A stretch of 64,000 nt of DNA from Capitulum mitella (GCA_030062745.1 CP099846.1:19749621-19813620); one strand, 5' to 3'. Shown: positions 53,201 to 62,649, counted from the stretch's first letter. Notes: generated by a model not told the origin, from the sequence alone. A program made the numbers and translations.

Positions 53201-56200
53201 TTTTCACTATCATCATTTGTTAAACGCTTGTCTTTTACACAAATCATTTTTCGTAATAGCCATTTTTTAGACCTCTGACCATGAAGGGGGGTCCTTCATG
53301 GTCAATCAATCCTTTTGACCCCTTTGGCAGCGATAGTGGGATGGCGTTGGGGGGGGACGCAAGGCCCCAACGTCTTACCAAGTGGTTTCACCGTCCCTGG
53401 ATGAACGCATCACGGATGCGGCAGAGGCGAAGCTCGATGGTTGCAAGCCTTCTCAACCAGAGCATGATTCTGCGCACCTTAGATTCATGCTGAATAGTGT
53501 GCTGAGTAGTGTGAGTAGTGGCCATAAACAAGCTAGTTTCATCGGAACGTTATCCTTATAAATGACAAGCACACCTTGAAAGACGATGTCCGATTCGGTT
53601 GGCCCGTCGCAGTCATGAATATGGCGTGATAGGCTGTCCTGTGAAACCCATGGCCAGGCTGGGAGGGATGGCTAGAATGAGATCAGATATGTCCCGGGTT
53701 TTTGCACGCTAATGACCGCGTTCAGAGAAGAACGTCAGGCACGTGGAGATCGAGAGATGCCCTTACTCTCCACACCACCTGATTCCAAGATGATCTTTCG
53801 GGCCCTGTCGGTCCGCTGACTTTTTTGGGGGGCCCCATCACACATCGCGCCGCACTCTGATATCTAAGACGATGTATCGTGTCGGCAGCTTCGCCATGAT
53901 GTTGCCGCCCCTGCTGGAGGTCTGGGGCCGGCTGGGTCTGAACGAGCGCACCTTCTCCTGCACGATCCTGAAGAAGGACGGCAAGTCGCCGAAGAAGATG
54001 CTGTTCGCAGTCGGCGTGCTCGTGCCTTGTGTGATCATCATCACCTGCTACGGCCTCATCTTCGTCAAGGTCCGCCGCAGTCGGCAGACAATGAGCAGAC
54101 ACAGGTACGTGCGTAATTCTGGAAGAGAGAGAGAGGGAGGGAGTCAGGGAGAGGTTAAATATTGAGCTGGGTCTAGCTGTTCAGAGGTTTGAATCACCTG
54201 CTTCGGGGAGACGACTGTGAGTTCAGAACGTAAGCGTGTCCACGAGCCTCGACCGAACGCCTGCGGCTCCTGCGCGAAACGGCGTGTTTACACGGCGAGA
54301 ATCTTTTCGCCAGATTGACTGAGCTGGCGAATTCGGACAGAGAGCCACTGTCAGTGTTTGAGCGTTTCTCAAACACTGCGCCGTGTCGTCGCAGAGCGGC
54401 GATAAACTGTTGCGTCAGGCCGGTGGCTCGCGGCCCCGTGGCGTCCGTAGCTCACTGTCCCGGCGCCCGTGGCTGCGGTGGCGGCGCCGGCGCCGGAGAT
54501 GCGGCGCCTCTCGCGCCATTTTGACGCGCCACCAGTTCCCAGCTCGGTGCTGGACGGCTCGGGCATGCTGTCTGGATCCTGTCGACTGCTACGTAAACTA
54601 GGCGTAAACAGCGACGCCGGCCTCTGACAGGGGGAGGGGGTGGCATGAGATGTCGTTGGCCCGGACTTTAGTGACGACGTCCGAAGGAAGCCCGGGAGCT
54701 GGTCGGATTCGGACTCACTGAAAGACGAACGACCGAACGATCCACATCATCCACGGATTAGCGCTGATCGCCGTACAACAGGCTATCGGTCATGGAACGA
54801 CGGTTCTGCCATGTGCTGCCATCTGGAGATGTGCTGTGTCACTAATAGTTATTGTTTTCAGCATGCACGGGGCGCGGCAGGCGTTGAATGCTTCAGGGCA
54901 GAGCGAGCAGCAGAAACAGAATGCCAGGAAGGAGGACATGCGACTGACGAAGATGATGCTCATCATCTTCATCGCCTTTTTGGCCTGCTTCTTCCCCCTG
55001 ATGCTGGTCAACGTTTTCGATGATGACGAGGTAAGCGTAAGTTAGCGGATGGCAGGGACGGATCTAGCGGCTCCGTTTGAGAGGGGGGGGGGCAAACCAT
55101 AGTTATCTGGGTATGGATGGTAGGCCAACGAATCAACGGCCGGTGAGAGGGGAGGATTGAGGACGCTGGCCGTGGGTTGAGTTCGGAGTGTTCATACATT
55201 TTAAAATGTAGTCGTGCAGTAATAGTCAGTCAGTCTTTTGGGGGGCCAAATGGTTATCTGGCCCCCTAATAGCGATTGGGGTGGGGGGCATGGCCGAGAT
55301 GGCTCCCTGGATCCACCAGAGTCGGATGATGAAAGTTTGTCCGAAATGCTATTGGAAATTGGCGTGGTAGGACCACCATTCGATGACAGTTTTGATTTTG
55401 GAGTAAAAATTTTGGTGTTGCAGAGAGATTTACTAACCTTAACGATCGGTTGATTTTGCGAATGGTTTCTCTAGGATCGACAACCTCAAATGTTATAGAA
55501 ACGGGCGAAAATAGGAGCGACGTGTTTGGTGTTTCTGAGCAGTTACATCAAACATATCGCTATTGATGGCAGCATAGCATTGTTCTATCATTGACTAATG
55601 CCGACCGAATAAAATGGAAAGCGGCTGCCAAAAAGGTTGCTGGCTTTTCCAAATGGATCTAAGCTCACTAGACTATTTTACCTGTTGAGTCCAATAAACA
55701 TTATCAGTGAGTCGCGTGTCGTGTAGGTATAGCGTTAGTCAACGCGTTCTGACTGCGAAGCAACATACAATCACCTAGCTATCCATTACGAAATTTTTCC
55801 ATCATTGCAGGCTTCTTTTCTTTGCCCTCCTATCGTGCAGTGTTAAAAAAAAAATCGAGAACGTTTTCTCCCGCGGGCTTCATGGTCATTGAAGATGATA
55901 CGTTACTTTGCCTTGTGAGGGGAATTTTGGTTAAAATATAACCTGAATAAAACATAACCTTAGTAAGGCGCCCTGTTTCTTCTGGATCTCTGTAGCAAAT
56001 AACAACTATCGAATACAGAGTTGTTGTTCTTTCGTGTTGAAGAACACCAGAAAATATGTGGTCCAGGAACATTTTATGCCCCGAAAGTTTAATCTTATGC
56101 CTACATCAAAAAGATACATTCTTGCCTTATTTATTACCTAATTCTGCAAACAAATGACTCTGTCTCCATTCAGTCCGTCCGCAACATTTTGCACTCCAAA

Positions 56201-56588
56201 ACAAAAATTATACTCCAACACCAAAAACAAAAACCAAATTACCAACTCTGATCAAGTGTTGGATGCGCTCTGTCACCTCGTTGACTGCACCATCGCTCTG
56301 ACATGTCTGAGGACCTGCGTGCTTCAGGTGCGGTATCCGTCGCTGCACGTGGTGGCGTCCGTGCTGGCCTGGATGTCGGCCGTCATCAACCCCTTCATCT
56401 ACGCCTTCTCGAACCGCCAGTACCGGACAGCCTACCGACGCCTGCTGTGCGGCGCCCAGCGGCCGCACAGCACGCACAGCGCCGCCTCGCGCTCGGCCAG
56501 CAGTCGCACCTTCATCACGGACGTCTTCCAGTACAACGTCGTCTCGGGCCGGATCGTACACAAAAACCAGAAGCGGGGCGACCGGTAA
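32049..56588 (+). CDS. Tre1/moody-family class A GPCR, 7 coding exons (379 aa when spliced)
   Basis: Exons: 32049-32205, 34995-35127, 36764-36878, 51848-51937, 53889-54104, 54862-55030, 56328-56588. Junction phases join as 1, 2, 2, 2, 2, 0. Spliced length is 1140 nt including the stop, once the extra base in exon 3 is discounted. Landmarks: N-glycosylation sites N17 and N23; TM1 GN (53-54); TM2 Asp83; Cys110-Cys189 as the expected TM3-ECL2 disulfide; NRY at 134-136 in place of DRY; TM4 Trp162; TM5 Pro; TM6 CFFP; TM7 NPFIY at 314-318; Ser-rich cytoplasmic tail. FPFFFYGN, NRY and LTKMML…LVNVFDD are the signature of Drosophila Tre1/moody receptors, which act in germ-cell and neuroblast polarity, migration and glial barrier formation through G proteins. 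Tre1 versus moody orthology needs a tree. The frame is broken in exon 3; see that entry. Confidence 0.88.
32206..34994 (+). other. Intron 1 (2.8 kb)
   Basis: GT donor at 32206 and a TTTCAG acceptor at 34994. Contains a G-run just after the donor (~32229-32240), a C-run at ~33262-33272, GC-rich patches around 33150-33550 and 33950-34330, and no other gene that I can recognise. Confidence 0.75.
34995..35127 (+). CDS. Receptor exon 2: end of TM1, ICL1, TM2
   Basis: Encodes residues 53-97: GNLVTIIALSRSIKLR, then TTAFVVSLCLSDLLFC with the conserved TM2 Asp83, then INLPLTAS. The acceptor is GTGGTTTCAG|GT. The exon must end at AG|GCAAGT because AG joins the G of exon 3 to form Arg97. That is a GC donor, and no nearby GT donor preserves the protein. 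Confidence 0.9.
35128..36763 (+). other. Intron 2, GC-AG type (1.6 kb)
   Basis: Starts GCAAGT and ends ACCCGCAG. GC donors with an otherwise perfect AG|GCAAGT context are the accepted minor form in animals. The 5' 220 bp is a degenerate AGGTCAC repeat, listed separately. The rest is unremarkable, with a GC-rich patch at ~35930-36130. Confidence 0.8.
35140..35345. repeat. AGGTCAC-rich degenerate repeat
   Basis: Six AGGTCAC copies in ~200 bp, most within (C/G)AGAGGTCAC-type units, two of which continue into CACGTG. A perfect hairpin, ATCACACGCCC-GGTCA-GGGCGTGTGAT, lies at 35287-35313. AGGTCA is the nuclear-receptor half-site, but the tandem layout points first to a minisatellite. Confidence 0.7.
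36764..36878 (+). CDS. Receptor exon 3: ECL1 and TM3, with a 1-nt frame break
   Basis: Begins G|TAC after CCCGCAG and encodes YISEAWLLGETACKIFPFFF (98-117), including Cys110, then YGNVA. At 36838-36842 the sequence reads GCAGGCC. One G too many shifts the frame, so the next codons read GLSLQYG. Dropping one G restores ASLFNMVAITLN and the AG that joins exon 4 as Arg135 of NRY. Exon length is 115, while the phases of exons 2 and 4 require 114. Both halves are well conserved, which favours a sequencing or assembly indel over an old pseudogene, but an inactive allele cannot be excluded. Confidence 0.88.
40281..40450. repeat. 32-bp minisatellite, 5 copies
   Basis: The core (A/G)GTCCACAG recurs at 40291, 40323, 40355, 40387 and 40419, exactly 32 bp apart. 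Spacers CTCGATCCCGGCCGACCGTG vary slightly. Confidence 0.9.
44605..45095. repeat. 18-bp minisatellite, ~27 copies
   Basis: Degenerate units of CAGAGAATCGCCGCCGGA, at 44605, 44623, 44641, 44659 and onward, with a few indels. Being six codons long, it keeps frames open on both strands: RESLPG-type peptides on plus and GGDSLS-type on minus. These are repeat artefacts, not genes. Confidence 0.92.
46105..46246. repeat. 70-bp tandem duplication
   Basis: Two copies begin with CCGATA(C/T)CCCGCACCTC at 46111 and 46181 and continue through GGCTGAAGCT(G/A)CGGCCCGTA. They are about 90% identical by eye. Confidence 0.85.
48984..49140. repeat. 37-bp minisatellite, 4 copies
   Basis: TCAGCCGGT occurs at 48991, 49028, 49065 and 49102, a constant 37-bp step. 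The unit GCCGCCATCAGCCGGTCTCC is followed by AGAAC(A/T)CCGCTCGA-like sequence. Same period as the 6.5-kb array but unrelated sequence. Confidence 0.9.
51848..51937 (+). CDS. Receptor exon 4: ICL2 and TM4
   Basis: Starts with the G that completes Arg135 and encodes YILIGHNHLYNKIYRFP (136-152), so NRYILI spans the exon 3/4 junction. CIVAMVTAVWIF of TM4 follows, with Trp162. The donor AG|GTGAGG is strong; the AG end joins exon 5 as Ser165. Length 90 fits phase 2 to phase 2. Confidence 0.92.
51938..53888 (+). other. Intron 4 (2.0 kb)
   Basis: The acceptor GTGTCGGCAG has a weak pyrimidine tract. Contains a 12-bp perfect hairpin, TGACCATGAAGG-GGGGT-CCTTCATGGTCA, at 53276-53304. A CAGTAGCGTAGCCAGG sequence at ~53049 resembles a hAT-type terminus; a poor partner lies near 53332. 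No gene seen within it. Confidence 0.65.
53889..54104 (+). CDS. Receptor exon 5: end of TM4, ECL2, TM5, start of ICL3
   Basis: Encodes residues 165-236: FAMMLPPLLEVWGRLGL, then RTFSCTIL with ECL2 Cys189, KKDGKSPKKMLFAVG, TM5 VLVPCVIIITCYGLIF with its Pro and Tyr, and KVRRSRQTMSRH. Donor AG|GTACGT. The KSPKK stretch before TM5 and the VRRSR after it are typical of Tre1/moody proteins. Confidence 0.93.
54105..54861 (+). other. Intron 5 (0.76 kb)
   Basis: GT donor and TTGTTTTCAG acceptor with a good pyrimidine tract. Contains a perfect 11-bp hairpin, CAGTGTTTGAG-CGTTT-CTCAAACACTG, at 54352-54378 and a GC-rich segment at ~54420-54560. Confidence 0.8.
54862..55030 (+). CDS. Receptor exon 6: ICL3 and TM6
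   Basis: Encodes Ser237 to Glu293: MHGARQALNASGQSEQQKQN, then ARKEDMRLTKMMLIIFIAF of the TM6 base, LACFFPLMLVNVFDDDE. The CFFP replaces the common CWxP toggle motif. It ends on a complete codon with donor GAG|GTAAGC. Confidence 0.93.
55031..56327 (+). other. Intron 6 (1.3 kb)
   Basis: Donor GTAAGC and acceptor GTGCTTCAG. Holds the MITE at 55053-55321 only 22 bp inside the donor. Otherwise AT-leaning, with nothing further recognised. Confidence 0.8.
55053..55321. mobile_element. hAT-like MITE in intron 6
   Basis: Ends CAGGGACGGATCT and GGATCCACCAGAG form imperfect inverted repeats. The flanks GCGGATGG (55045-55052) and TCGGATGA (55322-55329) match at 6 of 8 bases. The interior, with G-runs, is non-coding. 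The ends resemble those of the 10-kb and 62.8-kb MITEs, but the interiors do not obviously match. Confidence 0.45.
56328..56588 (+). CDS. Receptor exon 7: TM7, helix 8, C-terminal tail, stop
   Basis: Encodes residues 294-379. It opens VRYPSLHVVASVLAWMSAVI, then NPFIY (314-318) and AFSNRQYRTAYRRLLCG, the amphipathic helix 8 with a Cys that could be palmitoylated. The tail is Ser/Arg-rich (STHSAASRSASSRTF), a plausible kinase and arrestin region. Stop TAA at 56586-56588. Confidence 0.94.
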   Translation: MRYPSLHVVASVLAWMSAVINPFIYAFSNRQYRTAYRRLLCGAQRPHSTHSAASRSASSRTFITDVFQYNVVSGRIVHKNQKRGDR

Positions 56589-58136
56589 TGGCGCTGCCGG
56601 CAGCGCCGCCGTCTTGTCCGGAGCATGAGCCGCCTGCGCCCGGCTGGTACAAACTGCCGCGGGCCGGCCCGCGGGCCGCGGCGCCAGACTGTGATAGGCG
56701 CGCGCGCGGCCGGCCCTGCCTGGCCTCGGGGGCCGACTGACGGAGAGGGCTGACGGGGACCCTTCGAGACGGAGGGATGCTGAGCGTTAGGAGCGTGCCT
56801 GTTGTCGGTGGTTTCGGCTCCACTGGGGCTCTCTTGGAACCAGCAGACGCGTCATTCAGAGAAGGTTCAGAGTGATTTACATGGTGGTATTGAAAGGGAG
56901 CATTGCTGTACCGCTGGCAGTTGCTGAAACGCACTCTCCGCCGGCAATTCGGCTAGCTCTTTGTTGCGATTTAGATGTACGCATTTCGCAAACTGATAGT
57001 TTGTCCAACGCCACAGTTTTATTCTTTGTAAGCATAGATTTTTGACGGGGCTAATGATCTGATGTCGTGCTGGTAATGTGTGTGTCGGTTGCCTGACCCA
57101 CGCGCGACATCCGATTTGTGTAAATGTGGTGTCGGAGCGTGTAGAAATAGGGTGAAGTGCCGTCGCCCGTCGCGACTACTGCGCCACCTATAGTCAGGTA
57201 CGTGAATGTCAATGCTAACGCTTGACTAGCTTGCGGGATTTGAATCCGTTGTGTCACGTCGAGTCCCTACAGCCTTCACTTGGAATAGAGAACATAGGCT
57301 ATGTGGACCGAGGGCAATGTACAGCAGTTCTATAGAGATCCGTGTTTTGCTACTTACATGTTTTTATGGCTGGCATTGAGCATTTAATTCGTGGTATTCT
57401 TACTGCTTGCCGAAGGCTAAGTCTTACTCCACTTACTTTTTTGTTGGACATGTTTACTAGGATACGGGTTTTTCGTCACCAGGCACAGAAATCATTGTTC
57501 CATGTTAATAAACTTAGTGTGATTTACAGAAAGCTTTCCTGGTGCTTCCATCCCGTGTCTGAGCATGTTGTACAATTGCGGCGAAATTGGACTGTCATCG
57601 TCGGAATGTAAAATAATATTTTCATCATTTTGCTCATTTCCTACAATTTGTGCCCGATATGGACACTCTGTATTCTTTTTTTGACCCAAAGTGTTCTTAT
57701 GTCGGTAAGCATCTCATTGGTATGACCGATTTCGATGTGTATTTACTTTGATGAAAAATATATGTATATGGTTTCATGCTTCATATGCTAGCGATATCTG
57801 TTCAGTTCTCAAGACACCTAGCTCTCTGAGATTCATCCTGCCTGCCTGCAGCACAAGTGTGAATGGACACTCAATATACGCTTATTGAGCATACTAATCA
57901 ATCCATCAACAGCTGAAGCGCTCCAGGCGATCAACCTTCGGGTCTTCCGGTGGATCTTTGGATCGTTATCGAAAGTGACGTCACATCTAACTGTCTTCTC
58001 ACTTCTCCGTCTACAGTTTTGTCATATAGAACTAGTACGACGTTGAGGAAACCTCCTGCTATCGCTCTCGCTCTTGCTCTTCTTGGGGGCGTTCCAGGAG
58101 AAATCGACCAGCCACCTACGAAAATTAGCATACCAT
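56589..58136 (+). other. 3' UTR and downstream flank of the receptor
   Basis: No further coding exon. The first AATAAA on the plus strand is at 57507-57512, which would give a ~0.9-kb 3' UTR; this is one hexamer and not proof. Sequence changes from GC-rich to AT-rich near 57250. Short open frames have no domain. Confidence 0.4.
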
Positions 58137-58560
58137 AGTCTTAAATTTTGATGACATTTGGTCCAGTGGGTAGTCTGTAGCTGAGATTTAATTCCTTTCG
58201 CTTCTTAGCTCGGTCGGACAAGCGGTTTGTGTGCTAGAGCAATTTTTGACATTTTGGGATCTGATTATTTTTGGTCAAACTCTTGGTGAAATAATGTGTA
58301 TTATTTCAGTAACCAATTAACATATTTCCAAAAAATGGATAACGTTGTGATGAGAACGAAAAGCTACACCTTTTTGCTATTTGCATTTTCCAAAATATCT
58401 GCTCTTTATTTGACCTTGATATCTAATTTCAAGGTCAAATTTTACAGGTGTGGCCAGTGATTCCGACTGGAACCTTTCATAGGTAAAATTTCATCTAAAG
58501 GATTCTCATTTGCTTTAAATGAGGAAAAGTTCACCATTTCAATTTGTTAATGTTACAAAT
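58137..58560 (+). repeat. Left arm of the long inverted repeat
   Basis: Reads …TTATTTCAGTAACCAAT at ~58299-58318 and CAAGGTCAAATTTTACAGG at ~58430-58449. The order of blocks mirrors the right arm. No coding content. Confidence 0.7.
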
Positions 58561-59711
58561 AGCACTTCAAATTCGTGATGCATTCATCGAAAACGTTCTA
58601 GTCGGGAAATTCCGACTTGGATCGGCAAAAATAGTATGAAAGATCGGGTAAAGCAGTTCTGAACACCCCAGGTCATTGTTTTCTATCATGTATATGCTAC
58701 TAATTCTGCAATCTCGTTATATTTATCGTCATCTGGCGCCCGCTGCGAAGATGTAGTTATATTTTTTCCACGGTAGATGGCCGTGCCGCATGGCCTCAGC
58801 CCACGTCACACGCCACATGCGTGGTGGGGGCGGTAAAGCGTTAAAGCTCAGTTTAAACGAGCGATAATCCGTCGCGGGCTCGACCGACCCGGACTCGACG
58901 GACAAACGGAATGACGCCACCAAGATTTCGATGACGTGGCACCTCGACGGACTTGACCGGAAATGCAGCCAGCTAACAGCGCTCAGCTTATCATACCCGC
59001 AGTTTCGTGTGTTGACTTCTGCTTTGAGGTATGAGATTTGTGAAGACTGTCGACTGGGCCGGTTGGGAAGATTCTGTACTCCTTTTAACCCGCCCCGTAC
59101 CAGTCGTCAGATCTGCCTTTCCCATACCGGGCGATGTCTGATCACCAGTCCCCTTCCACCTCGCGAACCGTAACAAAAGGAAAAAACGCCGCAAAAGTAG
59201 AGCTCACATCATTGAAAACAAATCAGTTCAATTAAAAAATCTTATTGTCATTCGCAAATAAAAGTCTGTGCTTTTACAACGCGCTCTTCCGCACGTGCCA
59301 TGCACTACCAGGCAAAGCCTGCCTGCTGTCTCACCCTGTCAGCCCAGCCGTACTAGCAGGAGAAGAGACAAACAGCATACTGCCTTCTTTGTTCCACAAA
59401 GCAGTCATCAACATAATTTGCAAGAAGACACGACGGCGCTGTATCTGGCACATATCATTTGCGATTGGCGGGGTGTGGAGCACACACCACCACCCTCTAA
59501 TTTGTATATTTACGAGCCAAAATATGCCAAAATATTTCCTAACCAACCTTTCTAGGCTTAACTCTATTCCCGGCAGGGCGGCTGAATCCGCCACCCTCAG
59601 GTTTTTTGCTTGACATTTGCAAGCTTTTTGACGCAGCTTCGCGGAACTTGGTGACTTTTCCTAGCTATTCTTTCTGCGTACTGTGACAAAATCTCGAAAT
59701 TCTGTTCTGCT

Positions 59712-60286
59712 CATGGGCGGTGCCAGGCGACGTTTTTGGGAGGCATCTCAGACTAATTTTGGCTCTGTCGAGGATAAAAGGAAAATGACTGCCAAAAATA
59801 GCGTTTTTAACATAAAACTTAAAACATTATATGGATGTATAGCTAAATAGTTGGGCAACGTGCGAATACAATTTTGCTGATCTGAGGGCACTTTACAAGG
59901 TCAGGCCAAGGTCAAAGGCCAAAATTTGGTTTTATAGTAATAACTTCGGCGGTATTCCTTGAAATGCCAAACCCAGAATATATATGACGGAGAATGGTGC
60001 TCTCTACTTATGTATCAATTTTCAGCTTGATATCAGGTCGGGTCACGGTGCAATGACCTAAAATATGAGTACGCGTGCCCTGTACCACAATAGCCATAAA
60101 ATGGCTTTTTGAAAAAAGTGAATTTAAATGATTGAAAACGTTTACAGACAATATTAAATGCACACGAGATCATTCCAAGTGACTCCAAGGTCAATGGAGG
60201 TCACTTAAGGTCAAAGGTCAAGAAGTGATCTGAAGAACAAGTGACTATGACAATTCTCCTTTTTTATGTCCCTGGCACCGCCTGTG
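59712..60286. mobile_element. MITE-like unit nested in the long-inverted-repeat element
   Basis: GGCGGTGCCAGG at 59716-59727 recurs inverted (CCTGGCACCGCC) at 60271-60282, a perfect 12-bp terminal match. The ~570 bp between are non-coding and contain GGTCA words, including a perfect DR1, AGGTCA-A-AGGTCA, at 60208-60220. No target duplication is evident. Confidence 0.45.
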
Positions 60287-61183
60287 CTAACATTATACAA
60301 GCGTTGTAATACTATCCGTGCTTTTTTAGCATAACATGACTAGCGAAAGCCAAAAAAGTGTTTTTGCGTTTTTTGTTCACTCATTTGTTAAAAACTAATT
60401 TTCCTATTTTGGAAATTCTGTGAACGTCTATGAATTCTCCCCAAATTTCAAATGTATGGACCAATGGTAAAAGTCCCATCCATAATCTCTCGATTCATGC
60501 CAATTTCATCAAAATCGGTCCATAAACAACGGAGTTATAAGAAGTCCAAAAATATCCCCAATTTTAACTTTTTTGCCCCCATATCCGCCCTTTTCAAAAT
60601 TTTGAAATCTTCTTTCAATAAAAATGTAGTTTACATTATGGGAAAAGGATTGCCTTTGTTGCGATGAAATCAGACCAGTAGTTCCCGAGATCTCAGGGGG
60701 GCCGAATCTCCCTCCGCCGGGAATCGGCCATACCGTCTAGCCCTCCGGGAATAGGGTTAAACATCTCCTTGAATCGAAATAATCTTCTTTGACTTCAAGT
60801 GACTGACCCTTTAGAGTGCGATAAGTGATACAAATCAGGACTATTTGGGGTAAAAAGGCAATTCATGTCGTAAAATTAAAAAAACATGTTTTCCCAAAAA
60901 TGCTTGCAGTTAACTCGGAAGCGAGACGATTTCTTCTTCACTTATGCTCATTATGCTGTACTATAGCTCTCTATTCCTCAAATGCAATTTTTAAAGAAAA
61001 AGAAAATACTGAAAACAGACTTTGTCAAGATTGGCCAGACCTTTTGCTTGACCTCGGGTTACTGGCCTAACCTTTTTGAGGACTTCCAAGATAAACGTTT
61101 TAAGGCCATTGGCAATTCCGAATCCTTTAACTAGATCTAGGTCATTGATCTGACCCGACCTGAAATCAATCTTTGTCCAAAAT
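60287..61183. other. Non-coding interior of the long-inverted-repeat element
   Basis: AT-rich, with a GC-richer patch, CCGAATCTCCCTCCGCC, near 60706. GGTCA words continue (~61050-61160). No domain recognised in any frame. Confidence 0.4.
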
Positions 61184-61441
61184 GTGCACAATAGATGTGA
61201 AAAGGTACTGAAAACTTGGCAGCACCAGGCGCTGCCGTTTTCTTGCTATTCTAAAAACCTAAAGGACATGTCCAAACACATTAGCAGCGTCAAAGACGCC
61301 GTTCTCGACCGCCGGGAAGACGATGGAAAATTGACCTGCCTGGTAAGAGAGCTAAGAAACGACCACGGCCACTTCAGGTATTTCCGCATGCAGTGGAAAG
61401 CATTTCATACCACACTGAGTCAGAAGTTGCTCACAGCTTAA
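61184..61441 (+). pseudogene. PIF/Harbinger-like transposase N-terminal fragment
   Basis: The 85-codon frame contains RREDDGKLTCLVRELR, then HGHFRYFRMQWKAFHTTLSQ. In PIF/Harbinger nucleases (DDE_4 family) the region ahead of the catalytic domain reads 'RRE.G.F..LV.ELR..D...F..YFRM....F..LL'. The frame ends soon after, and no DDE motifs follow, so it would be a short truncated piece. It lies inside the long-inverted-repeat element, but whether it belongs to it is unknown. Confidence 0.45.
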
Positions 61442-61877
61442 TCTGTGTTGCCCACAGTATTTTGAAACAAATGGCCGCCGCCAAACACCATCAACATATT
61501 AGTCCATGACGAATATTTCATTGATGATATGGCGACGAGCATATCAACTACTCTCATAGTACTTCCTTGTCCATTTTGGCGCCAAAGGCGATTGGACTCG
61601 CCACACCGCCTGCTCTCTGCCCAGTCTGCAACGGAGTCGACTGAAAACTTGGATTTTTTTCAAGTTTGCGGTCGATTCCGTCAGAAACGCCATTGAGTGT
61701 TCCTTGTACCTGTAATTCTATTTAATGTTTGCTCATAACAGCATCACGTGATAAACTAAAGCGCATGCCATAAACCATTCGTAGGTACAATATATATGTC
61801 ATTTCCCGCCGGTAACGGACGAGGAAATACCCACCGAGGATATTTTCAGCCAATATGCCATAAATTATACGTGTGTG

Positions 61878-62283
61878 CATACTGTTAATTATGAAGGTGG
61901 GGGACTTTTCTCGATTTGAAGCAAAGGAAAACTCTTTGGAGAATATTTTACTTATTCAGAATTTTAGCCGGAATCACTGGCCACAAACCCCTAAAATTTG
62001 ACCTTGAAAATAAGCTGAAGGTCAAGTAAAAGCCGGAAGAAATTTTAGAAAATGTGAATAGGAGAACATAGCAGCACTCTGTCCTTATCACAGCAATATC
62101 CAGTTTTCGAAAATGTGATCATTGGTTACTGAAATAATGTACATTATCTCACCAAGGGTTTGAAATTAAAAAAATTCAGATTGCTCCAGCGCAGAAACCG
62201 CTCCTCAGACGGAGCTGAGAAATAGAAATCTGACATCCCGCCACAGATTACTTCCGGACAAAATGTTACTACAATTTGGGACT
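61878..62283 (-). repeat. Right arm of the long inverted repeat
   Basis: Reverse-complement partner of 58137-58560. On plus it reads CGGAATCACTGGCCAC at ~61970, TAAAATTTGACCTTG at ~61992 and ATTGGTTACTGAAATAA at ~62122, mirroring the left arm. Confidence 0.7.
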
Positions 62284-62599
62284 GAGGTGTGTTACCCCTG
62301 TTTGATCTCACGTGGAATGCCCCTTTGCGACATTTTTGATAAGCCGTCCCGTACTTCCGGCGTTCACTAGAGTTTCCCTTTGTACGGTCGTATTTTCAGG
62401 CGACCAACTTGTTAAGGCCAGGCGGCGGACACCGCGGCACGTTCACCCCGGCGTCCATCACCGCCAGCAGCGTTGCTGCCAACGCCAGGGGCTGATGTGG
62501 ACCGCCAGTCGATGGTCAGGACCAGCTGTCGCAAGGCGGGGTGGGGCGGGGCGGAGTGTTATGGTCACCGAGCGAATAGTACGCCCCGGCCTAAGGTCG

Positions 62600-62601
<2 letters not shown>
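62284..62601. other. Spacer, nothing recognised
   Basis: Unremarkable sequence between the inverted-repeat element and the CT tract; GC rises after 62400. Confidence 0.4.

Positions 62602-62647
<46 letters not shown>
62602..62647. repeat. (CT)n microsatellite
   Basis: A pure CT run of ~22 units. Pyrimidine on plus, the opposite polarity to the GA block at 25.2 kb. Confidence 0.95.

Positions 62648-62649
<2 letters not shown>

Larger units (their letters stand above)
58137..62283. mobile_element. ~4.15-kb element bounded by ~400-bp inverted repeats
   Basis: The left arm, 58137-~58560, and right arm, ~61878-62283, are reverse complements with many mismatches. Shared blocks in order from the outside: AGTC..AAATT, AGCGGTTT, GAGCAAT, CTTGGTGA, TTATTTCAGTAACCAAT, CAAGGTCAAATTTTA, GGCCAGTGATTCCG, TTTGCTT and GAAAAGT. 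I estimate 70-75% identity. Between them are ~3.3 kb with a nested MITE-like unit and a transposase-like fragment, so this may be a long-TIR DNA transposon. Two independent, oppositely oriented copies of a repeat are the alternative. Confidence 0.6.

Noticed and set aside
53049..53332. hAT-type element starting CAGTAGCGTAGCCAGG in intron 4
   Set aside because: The proposed right end matches at only about 8 of 11 bases and no target duplication is convincing; mentioned only in the intron 4 entry.
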